Positions 1 to 4,643 of a stretch of DNA of 12,061 nucleotides are shown here, in pieces. The notes below the pieces were generated by a model. That model had not been told where the DNA came from. It saw only the letters and a program-made list of their open reading frames with translations, and did no database searches. The stretch spans positions 1-12,061 of the forward strand of contig NZ_SMMD01000861.1 in NCBI RefSeq assembly GCF_009711475.1. Reading direction: 5' to 3'. The position numbers were made by a program, and so were the translations under genes. Every line of letters begins with the position of its first letter. The first letter of the stretch is position 1. The DNA is from Fulvivirga aurantia (lineage in GTDB: Bacteria > Bacteroidota > Bacteroidia > Cytophagales > Cyclobacteriaceae).

Positions 1-91
1 TATACTGCGAGCGATCACGAAATATAACCCAAAACAAAACGGCTAATACCCCGGCCGCACCAACTAAAAAAATGATAAAATCTATTGTCAT
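1..91 (-). CDS. N-terminus of an unknown membrane-anchored protein (partial)
   Basis: An open frame starts with ATG at 91..89 and runs off the left edge of the window, giving 30 codons without a stop. The residues seen are Met-Thr-Ile-Asp, then a hydrophobic stretch from about residue 5 to 24 (IIFLVGAAGVLAVLFWVIF), then a charged RDR segment. This looks like a single N-terminal transmembrane anchor, with the following arginines probably on the cytoplasmic side. The gene diverges from the tRNA-Leu gene. No Shine-Dalgarno sequence is clear upstream. Too little is visible to name a family. The call rests on the anchor-like composition and the open frame, so it is only moderately secure. Confidence 0.45.
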   Translation of the reverse strand, partial: MTIDFIIFLVGAAGVLAVLFWVIFRDRSQY

Positions 92-142
92 CAAAAAAGG
101 TCTAATTTAAAACTACAATACTAAAATTAATTGTGACCTATA

Positions 143-173
143 TTGTTTAGTAAACGATCATTTATCATATTTG
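143..173 (+). promoter_or_regulatory. Predicted Bacteroidota-type promoter of tRNA-Leu
   Basis: TTG at 143-145, a 20-nt spacer, then CATATTTG at 166-173. This matches the Bacteroidota primary sigma consensus (TTG, 19-21 nt, TAnnTTTG) at all but one position. Transcription would begin about 5-8 nt later, leaving a leader of roughly 10 nt before the mature tRNA 5' end at 190. Inferred from spacing and consensus only. Confidence 0.6.
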
Positions 174-189
174 CATCCCAATTTCAAAT

Positions 190-271
190 GCCCAGGTGGC
201 GGAATTGGTAGACGCGTTGGTCTCAAACACCAATGTCTTCGGACGTGCCGGTTCGACTCCGGCCCTGGGTA
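190..271 (+). tRNA. tRNA-Leu (anticodon CAA)
   Basis: A complete class II tRNA cloverleaf. The acceptor strand GCCCAGG (190-196) pairs with CCTGGGT (264-270), with one terminal G-U pair, and A271 is the discriminator. The anticodon stem TTGGT/ACCAA (217-221 and 229-233) encloses a 7-nt loop with CAA at 224-226, which reads the UUG leucine codon. A long variable arm with a TTCG-type loop follows, as expected for leucine. The T stem GCCGG/CCGGC (247-251 and 259-263) encloses TTCGACT. The 3' CCA is not encoded, because the bases after the discriminator are CAG. A promoter lies just upstream and a hairpin terminator just downstream, so it is probably transcribed alone. Confidence 0.97.
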
Positions 272-274
272 CAG

Positions 275-308
275 AAAAGCCTGATAATCATCTGATTGTC
301 AGGCTTTT
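275..308. terminator. Bidirectional hairpin terminator between tRNA-Leu and yedK
   Basis: Perfect 10-bp inverted repeat AAAAGCCTGA (275-284) / TCAGGCTTTT (299-308). Inside it a second paired stretch, AATCA/TGATT (286-290 and 293-297), continues the stem across one U-G pair. Both strands end in a T run of four, so it can serve the tRNA on the plus strand and the convergent yedK on the minus strand. Confidence 0.8.
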
Positions 309-339
309 GCATTTTAAAGGGGGACGGAAAGGGGTATTT

Positions 340-1092
340 TTAAAACAATTTGCCCTGTGAGCTATCTAACTCATCGTATTGCACACGTTTTGTAATATCA
401 GGTACGTTGCCCTGATAAGCTTTACCACGAAGTCGGGGTACGGTGTATGACTCCATTTCATTTTCATCATAAGGGCCAATCCAATCCATAAGTTTTTCTT
501 TGTCAATGTCATCAGCCACAGACTTAAGCCACTCCGACTCCATTTCGCGAGGTATAATCAGTGGCATTCTAGGTCCTTCACTGCCTCTGGGCTTATTATG
601 AATTTTCTGCATCAACGGATTAGCCCTGGTAGTTACAATAGTCACAGTTCGCTTACCCTGCCACTCTTCCCATAGCCCTGCTAAAGCAAAGGGTTCATTG
701 TTTTTTAATTGAATAAAGTAAGGATAAGACTTTCCGTTTTTCCAATGATGCTCAAAAAAACCATCGATTATCACAAGACAATGTTTGCTTTTTGCCGGCC
801 CTTTGTAAGAAGGTTTTTCAAACATCTCTTCAGATCTTGCATTGAGTGTTGAATTAGAAATTTTAGTGGCACTTGCCGCATCTTTCACCCATTTAGGAAT
901 CAGTCCCCAGGTATAAGTGTCTACACGGTCTGGTGCTTCACCCACAACTACCGGTATATCCGGATGATCGAAGCCCTGAGTATGATAGGTAGGTGGCAGT
1001 CTCTTTTTTATATCCTGCCAGTCTTCATCAGAGCCGTAATGTTTGGCATACCGCTCTAACTTTTTGGTGAGGTAACTTACATCGTAGCACAT
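340..1092 (-). CDS. yedK: SRAP-family abasic-site DNA-protein crosslink protein (YedK/HMCES-like)
   Basis: A 250-aa SOS response-associated peptidase (SRAP) domain protein. Members of this family crosslink covalently to abasic sites in single-stranded DNA through the N-terminal cysteine, shielding the lesion. Cys2, exposed after Met1 removal, is present in Met-Cys-Tyr-Asp, which fixes the start. Other family marks are WGLIPKW (62-68), Asn84 in NARSE (84-88), Glu114 in GFFEHHW (111-117), FALAGLWEEW (135-144), His165 in KIH, and RMP (175-177). These match the Cys, Asn, Glu and His active-site set. Between the catalytic His and RMP there are nine extra residues (NKPRGSEGP) compared with the short H-RMP form of E. 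coli YedK as I recall it. The gene is monocistronic, convergent to tRNA-Leu with a shared terminator. No LexA-type box was recognised upstream. Family assignment is very secure. Confidence 0.95.
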   Translation of the reverse strand: MCYDVSYLTKKLERYAKHYGSDEDWQDIKKRLPPTYHTQGFDHPDIPVVVGEAPDRVDTYTWGLIPKWVKDAASATKISNSTLNARSEEMFEKPSYKGPAKSKHCLVIIDGFFEHHWKNGKSYPYFIQLKNNEPFALAGLWEEWQGKRTVTIVTTRANPLMQKIHNKPRGSEGPRMPLIIPREMESEWLKSVADDIDKEKLMDWIGPYDENEMESYTVPRLRGKAYQGNVPDITKRVQYDELDSSQGKLF

Positions 1093-1124
1093 GCTTCAAT
1101 TTATCAAAAAATATTCTTTTCAAC

Positions 1125-1142
1125 GAGTAGTTGTTGCTACTC
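1125..1142. promoter_or_regulatory. Inverted repeat in the divergent yedK / small-gene region
   Basis: GAGTAG (1125-1130) and CTACTC (1137-1142) form a 6-bp inverted repeat around TTGTTG, centred about 41 bp upstream of the yedK start codon. The right arm and its flank (CTACTCAT) recur at 1207-1214, just before the start codon of the next small gene. It could be an operator in the shared upstream region. It is short, and chance is a real alternative. Confidence 0.22.
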
Positions 1143-1212
1143 ATCGAGAAAATTACTGATTGCTTTATGTGAGATATACATTAGTACAAAGATCATTATT
1201 TGATTACTACTC

Positions 1213-1383
1213 ATGGAAAAGCTACACCTCAGATTTAAAGATGGAAAAGAAGAGCAACTTAAATTAGATGATATTCATAGCTCTTACCCCTACCTCACGT
1301 TGATGCGTGAAGATTTAAATTTTCTTCAGTCTGGCGGTACGCTCTATTATTATGGAGTGAAAATTAACCTCTTGTCGGCCTAG
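1213..1383 (+). CDS. Small hypothetical cytosolic protein, 56 aa
   Basis: The ATG at 1213 opens a 56-codon frame ending in TAG at 1381-1383. The protein starts MEKLHLRFKDGKEEQLKLDD and ends YYYGVKINLLSA. It is charged at the N-terminus, has a central segment with two Tyr-Pro-type turns and a short aromatic Tyr-Tyr-Tyr strand near the end, and carries no signal peptide or membrane segment. The alternating pattern at both ends suggests a small alpha/beta fold. Codon usage resembles the neighbours. I recognise no family. It lies between divergent yedK and the 89-aa gene, with 82 nt to the latter, so a shared transcript is possible. No strong ribosome binding site is visible, which is normal in this phylum. 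If it is not a real gene, 1093-1465 would be a 373-base non-coding stretch. Confidence 0.5.
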   Translation: MEKLHLRFKDGKEEQLKLDDIHSSYPYLTLMREDLNFLQSGGTLYYYGVKINLLSA

Positions 1384-1465
1384 CACAACTGAAATATCTT
1401 TAAAATTCCCTCCTAAATTCAGGCTTAATTGCGTATATTTATCTACTAATCAATTATTTAATACC

Positions 1466-1735
1466 ATGAGATACCCTTTAGTTGCCTTTGGCTTTGTTGC
1501 AATTGTAATCGCTGGTTTTGTGCTTATGTTTACTAACTATAACCAAAGTGCTACCTCCGCCTTTACTGAAGTAATCGCTGAAGAAGAAATTGATGAATGC
1601 TATGACAAAACTATGGATGCCTGGTTTATAGAGTTTGTGACCAAGCAAAATGCCGGTGCCACCATGGACGAAGCAGACGAACAAGCTTCGGAGCTTGCAC
1701 TCACAAATTACGATCAATGCATAGCTAAAAGATGA
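1466..1735 (+). CDS. Small membrane-anchored or secreted protein with two cysteines, 89 aa
   Basis: The first 22 residues hold a hydrophobic segment (about 5-22, LVAFGFVAIVIAGFVLMF) preceded by one Arg. This fits an N-terminal membrane anchor or uncleaved signal. No lipobox cysteine is present. The rest is acidic and predicted helical: about residues 35-60 and 66-87. One cysteine sits near the start of the first helix (Cys45, in DECYDK) and one near the end of the second (Cys85, in YDQCIAK). This antiparallel arrangement would bring them together in a single disulfide if the domain is periplasmic. I do not recognise the family. The stop codon lies 1 nt from the stop of the convergent DoxX-like gene, so there is no room for a terminator between them. 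The AT-rich region upstream shows no confident promoter. Confidence 0.7.
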   Translation: MRYPLVAFGFVAIVIAGFVLMFTNYNQSATSAFTEVIAEEEIDECYDKTMDAWFIEFVTKQNAGATMDEADEQASELALTNYDQCIAKR

Positions 1736-1736
1736 T

Positions 1737-2132
1737 TTAGCTAATATCTACTATTTGTTTTTCTGGTGATTGCAGGTAGGAGTCATGCTGCTTCTCCTGC
1801 TCAAACCATATAATGATAAAACAAAAGCCCATCACACCCACATTTATTAATATTTCAAAATACTCTGCATGCAACCAATGCGTGTAGCCCGCCCCTATCA
1901 TTATCATAATTTGAAGCGCGCTTGAGAAAATTCTGGTTTTATTGAAAAACAACCCTGCTGCACTTGCAATTTCAACTATCCCGATGATATACATAAACTC
2001 CGAAGAGTAATTCCAGGACCGAAAGGCCAGTTCCATTTCGCCAGTAAGTTTAGAAAAGCCAATAAGTAAAAATTGAAATGCAATGAGTATGACCAGTACC
2101 CATTGCATCAAAAATTTTCCTCTGTTTGTCAT
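1737..2132 (-). CDS. DoxX-like family membrane protein
   Basis: A 131-aa integral membrane protein with four predicted helices at about residues 10-29, 45-63, 68-86 and 91-109. The motif IGFSKLTG (24-31) at the end of helix 1 and the compact four-helix layout are typical of the DoxX/DoxX-like group. The function is mostly unknown; members are linked to quinone or redox chemistry and oxidative stress in some bacteria. Helix 2 carries a conserved-looking Glu54 (GIVEIA), and a His-rich turn HWLHAEY (85-91) precedes helix 4. The C-terminal 20 residues are polar and probably cytoplasmic. It is transcribed alone, divergent from the PhoD-like gene and tail to tail with the 89-aa gene. The family call is good; the substrate is unknown. 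Confidence 0.8.
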   Translation of the reverse strand: MTNRGKFLMQWVLVILIAFQFLLIGFSKLTGEMELAFRSWNYSSEFMYIIGIVEIASAAGLFFNKTRIFSSALQIMIMIGAGYTHWLHAEYFEILINVGVMGFCFIIIWFEQEKQHDSYLQSPEKQIVDIS

Positions 2133-2320
2133 TAATTAAGATATTTTGAGTTCAATAGCTTTTACGCACTTTTCTATTAGGCTGTTTGGTCTTCGTGACA
2201 AACGACAGATTACTCCGGCCATGTGTAAGCATTTTCACCCTGTATTTCAATTTATCTGATTAGATATATTATGGAATTATTAAATCAACAAAAGCGAGTA
2301 TAAAGCAAAAACTAAATTTC

Positions 2321-2328
2321 TAACTTCG
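2321..2328 (+). promoter_or_regulatory. Possible -7 element directly before the PhoD-like gene
   Basis: TAACTTCG matches TAnnTTTG at five of six defined positions and ends 4 nt before the ATG at 2333. If used, the transcript would be leaderless or nearly so. There is no TTG at the expected distance upstream, which weakens the case. Confidence 0.25.
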
Positions 2329-2332
2329 CAGT

Positions 2333-3337
2333 ATGAAAATAAGTCAACTACTACCCTCAATTACTCTATTTGCTATACTTGTCAGCTGCCAGGCTCAAGA
2401 GCAAAACTCAAGCACTGTTATCGCTTTTGGCTCGTGCTCTCATCAGGACAATGACGACCAAATGTGGTCTGAGATCACTGCAGAAAAGCCAGACCTCATG
2501 ATAATGGCCGGGGACAATATCTATGGAGATACCCAGGATATGAGTGAGATGAAGGAAAAATATGAGAAGCAGAAAAGCAGACCAGGATATCAGAAGTTGA
2601 TGAAAAACACCAAAATTATCGGCATTTGGGATGATCACGATTACGGAGTGAATGATGGTGGAAAATATTATGCAAAGAAAGATAGCAGCAAAAATCTCAT
2701 GCTCGATTTTCTGGACGTACCGCAAAACGACCCCGTTAGAGATCGAAGAGGTGCTTACAGTTCCTATGTATTAAATGATAATGACAAAAGCATAAAAGTG
2801 ATTTTATTAGATACCCGCTACTTCAGAGATACATTGCAACGTGATGAGGAAAGAAGATATTTGGTAAATGAAGATGGAGACATTTTAGGAGAAGAGCAAT
2901 GGCATTGGTTGGAAAGTGAACTTTCTACCAGCGATGCGAATGTAAATATCATCGTGAGTAGTATACAAGTAATTGCGGCAGATCATCCTTATGAGAAATG
3001 GGCCAACTTTCCTAAATCGCATAATAAATTACTCTACCTGATTGGGCAAACAAGCCCCTCAAACACTTTAATTATAAGTGGCGACAGACACATTGCAGAG
3101 CTTTCTTCAATGGAAATTGACGGCCTTAACTATCCCCTTTATGATCTTACGGCCAGTGGACTTACACACACCTGGCGAAAATCGGGAGAAGAAGAGAATC
3201 AATACAGAATCGGAGATCTCATAATTGCCAAAAACTACGGACTTATCACTATCGATTGGTCTAATGAAGAAATTTTACTTGAAGTAAAGGGCACGGATAG
3301 ACAAGAACTACTTTCTCATTCTATAACGCTCAACTGA
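2333..3337 (+). CDS. PhoD-like metallophosphatase, predicted lipoprotein
   Basis: A 334-aa member of the alkaline phosphatase D / PhoD-like metallophosphoesterase family, expected to hydrolyse phosphate mono- or diesters outside the cytoplasm. A lipoprotein signal covers residues 1-18, with lipobox LVSC and lipidated Cys19. Catalytic-domain motifs follow in order: FGSC (32-35, a cysteine that is a metal ligand in PhoD enzymes), AGDNIYGD (59-66), IWDDHDYG (98-105), LLDTRYFRD (158-166), ISGDRH (248-253) and YDLTASGLTHTW (270-281). The Asp, Asn and His residues in these form the binuclear metal site. The separate N-terminal beta domain of Bacillus PhoD is absent, so this is the short form. It faces a LuxR-type regulator tail to tail with a 2-nt gap. 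No phosphate-regulation box was identified, so a role in phosphate scavenging is inference. Confidence 0.88.
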   Translation: MKISQLLPSITLFAILVSCQAQEQNSSTVIAFGSCSHQDNDDQMWSEITAEKPDLMIMAGDNIYGDTQDMSEMKEKYEKQKSRPGYQKLMKNTKIIGIWDDHDYGVNDGGKYYAKKDSSKNLMLDFLDVPQNDPVRDRRGAYSSYVLNDNDKSIKVILLDTRYFRDTLQRDEERRYLVNEDGDILGEEQWHWLESELSTSDANVNIIVSSIQVIAADHPYEKWANFPKSHNKLLYLIGQTSPSNTLIISGDRHIAELSSMEIDGLNYPLYDLTASGLTHTWRKSGEEENQYRIGDLIIAKNYGLITIDWSNEEILLEVKGTDRQELLSHSITLN

Positions 3338-3339
3338 TC

Positions 3340-3969
3340 TTACTTAGCAACCAGGTCGTTTTCCAAAGCAAAGACGATCAATTCTATTGGTGATTTAAGA
3401 TTTAGTTTCTTCAGCATATTCTTGCGATGAGAATTGATGGTATGTACACTTACGTGTAGTTTATCCGCTATTTCACTAGTTGTTTTGCCTTTGGTAATTA
3501 ATTTAAGTACCTCTTTTTCTCTTGCAGAAAGATAAAAACGAGGCTTAGATGTGTTTTTTGGCTCAGCCATTAACACATCGAGCACTTTACTACACATAAA
3601 ACGTTCGCCTTTCAGAGTAGCATTTACCGCAGTTAGTATTTCTTCTTCACTGCAGCGTTGAGTAACTATACCTTTTACGCCTTTATCAATCATTGTCTGG
3701 ATTGACTGCCCTTTCACTTCATCCAAGACAAGTAAAATTTCTATCGGATAGGTTTCTTTGACTTGAGTTATATCATCTATATGCTTTGGTTCCACAGTGT
3801 CGTAAATACAAACCAATAAATTGGGCTGATAATGATGAGCTCTCAATTGCTCCATGTCATCACCAACCTCAACCGCCTGATACATAGGAAGGCCATCAAT
3901 CAAAGACAAGAGGCCTTTCTTAACTAAGAAATTTGTACCTGTGATAAAAACAGCTTCAGGTTCGTTCAT
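3340..3969 (-). CDS. LuxR/NarL-type transcriptional regulator with degenerate receiver domain
   Basis: A 209-aa protein. The C-terminal part (147-197) is a clear LuxR/NarL helix-turn-helix: LSAREKEVLKL, then TTSEIADKLHVSVHTINSHR, then LKKLNLKSPIEL. The N-terminal part (about 5-120) has the length and hydrophobic strand pattern of a response-regulator receiver. Its key residues are missing, however. The acidic pair after strand 1 is replaced by Thr-Gly-Thr (10-12). The phospho-acceptor position after strand 3 aligns with Ile55, with an Asp two residues later. The Thr/Ser after strand 4 is Leu/Asp (82-83), and the conserved Lys after strand 5 aligns with Gln104. It therefore probably does not work by ordinary phosphotransfer, and no histidine kinase is adjacent. 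Its promoter is framed by two palindromes, suggesting autoregulation. The HTH call is secure; the loss of phosphorylation is inferred by eye alignment. Confidence 0.88.
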   Translation of the reverse strand: MNEPEAVFITGTNFLVKKGLLSLIDGLPMYQAVEVGDDMEQLRAHHYQPNLLVCIYDTVEPKHIDDITQVKETYPIEILLVLDEVKGQSIQTMIDKGVKGIVTQRCSEEEILTAVNATLKGERFMCSKVLDVLMAEPKNTSKPRFYLSAREKEVLKLITKGKTTSEIADKLHVSVHTINSHRKNMLKKLNLKSPIELIVFALENDLVAK

Positions 3970-3990
3970 TGTTTAGAATAATTCTAAACA
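3970..3990. repeat. Palindrome 1 at the regulator start codon (candidate operator)
   Basis: Perfect 10-bp inverted repeat TGTTTAGAAT / ATTCTAAACA around one central base (3980). It directly abuts the minus-strand start codon at 3969. Its core is TTTAGA-N5-TCTAAA (3972-3977 and 3983-3988), the same as palindrome 2. It would cover the predicted transcription start and ribosome-binding region, so it could act as DNA operator or as an RNA hairpin at the start codon. Confidence 0.75.
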
Positions 3991-4019
3991 AAGCTAGTAT
4001 TATTTAGAATATATCTAAA
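3989..4019 (-). promoter_or_regulatory. Predicted promoter of the LuxR-type regulator
   Basis: On the minus strand, TAGCTTTG (3996..3989) is an exact match to the Bacteroidota -7 consensus TAnnTTTG. A TTT in place of TTG lies 20 nt upstream (4019..4017), inside palindrome 2. Transcription would start near 3982-3985, within palindrome 1, giving a leader of about 13-16 nt. Confidence 0.55.
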
Positions 4020-4023
4020 TAAT
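3999..4023. repeat. Palindrome 2 over the upstream promoter element (candidate operator)
   Basis: Perfect 10-bp inverted repeat ATTATTTAGA / TCTAAATAAT with a 5-nt centre (4009-4013). The core TTTAGA-N5-TCTAAA (4003-4008, 4014-4019) is identical to palindrome 1. The centres (3980 and 4011) are 31 bp apart, about three helical turns, placing both sites on one face of the DNA. A lone half site, TCTAAA, follows at 4029-4034. Confidence 0.72.
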
Positions 4024-4121
4024 GGACGTCTAAATACTTCACCATTCATCACATTTTTTCTGTAAACGCTATACCAAACATACTTTAAGAGTTTTTTATA
4101 CTGATTGTTGAACCTATACTG

Positions 4122-4129
4122 TAGCTTTG
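4122..4129 (+). promoter_or_regulatory. Perfect -7 element at the start of the small PPP-tail gene
   Basis: TAGCTTTG is an exact TAnnTTTG match and the same octamer as in the divergent regulator promoter. No TTG lies exactly 19-21 nt upstream. The nearest TTG triplets (4105-4107 and 4108-4110) are too close. The element overlaps the most upstream possible start codon (TTG at 4127), which argues for a start further downstream. Confidence 0.45.
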
Positions 4130-4516
4130 CGTTATAAGTTGATTGTGGTAACAAGAAAATCTATAGCGACACAGATCATGGCGTTTGCCATTGGGATACA
4201 GGTATTTAATATCAGCCTGAATCAAAATGACCTGATGCTTGGCAAAGCGGGTAACGGCTTTGTGTTTGTCAATGAAATTGAAACCGTTGTAGAGTTTATC
4301 GTAGAAGTTATCATCACTGGTACCGATACCATACCTGAAACTCGGGTGCCTGGTGGCTCTCTGGGTTATGAAGAAGAGGAGAAACATCTGAGTGTAAGGC
4401 CTATAGACTTAAAGCCTAAATACAACCTGCTTTACGTGGGACTACATAAATCACACTACAACTTCAATGTGAAAGATTACATATCTGAAATCACCACTCC
4501 ACCACCCCGAGTGTAA
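4127..4516 (+). CDS. Small unknown protein with hydrophobic N-terminus and Pro-Pro-Pro tail
   Basis: An open frame of 129 codons with TTG at 4127 as its outermost start. Because a perfect promoter -7 box (4122-4129) overlaps that codon, TTG at 4139 or GTG at 4145 is more likely. The next ATG, at 4178, would remove the conserved-looking segment RKSIATQIMAFAIGIQVFNI. That segment, about residues 10-30, resembles a signal or membrane helix. The middle (47-70) has hydrophobic residues alternating with Glu (VNEIETVVEFIVEVI). The polar C-terminal half ends in TPPPRV. Small proteins with a similar start and a PPP tail are, from memory, seen in other Bacteroidota, but no function is known to me. It is divergent from the LuxR-type regulator, followed by a hairpin terminator, and lies 127 nt before the SulP gene. 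Confidence 0.65.
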   Translation: MRYKLIVVTRKSIATQIMAFAIGIQVFNISLNQNDLMLGKAGNGFVFVNEIETVVEFIVEVIITGTDTIPETRVPGGSLGYEEEEKHLSVRPIDLKPKYNLLYVGLHKSHYNFNVKDYISEITTPPPRV

Positions 4517-4560
4517 ACGGATTATTCACATTCAATTTTTATCAATTCTTACATTTAATC

Positions 4561-4584
4561 AAGCTTATTGATTAATAAGCTTTT
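4561..4584 (+). terminator. Hairpin terminator after the PPP-tail gene
   Basis: AAGCTTATT (4561-4569) and AATAAGCTT (4574-4582) form a 9-bp stem with a GATT loop, and the 3' arm runs into a short T run (4581-4584). It probably separates the small gene from sulP. The stem is AT-rich and the T run short, so read-through is possible. Confidence 0.5.
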
Positions 4585-4643
4585 GTATTAACACCCCATT
4601 AAATAATTAAAAAAGGGGCATTACATTTTTCATTTATATCAAC

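Noticed and set aside
190..271. tRNA-Leu as an integration site for a mobile element
   Set aside because: No integrase gene and no second copy of the tRNA 3' end was seen in the window.
1478..1717. Minus-strand open frame of 79 codons over the small two-cysteine gene
   Set aside because: It lies wholly inside the plus-strand gene, which has a convincing membrane anchor and normal codon use; the reverse frame has no family features.
2408..2725. Minus-strand open frame inside the PhoD-like gene
   Set aside because: The plus strand holds all catalytic phosphatase motifs across this stretch, so the reverse frame is a shadow.
4085..4387. Minus-strand 100-codon frame opposite the PPP-tail gene
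   Set aside because: Overlaps a plus-strand frame with a promoter-like element and signal-like N-terminus, and its composition is not protein-like. Some doubt remains because the plus-strand gene itself is of unknown family.
4593..4618. CCCC and GGGG runs flanking an AT-rich stretch before sulP as a riboswitch-like stem
   Set aside because: Only four GC pairs are possible, with mismatches inward and no recognisable riboswitch core.
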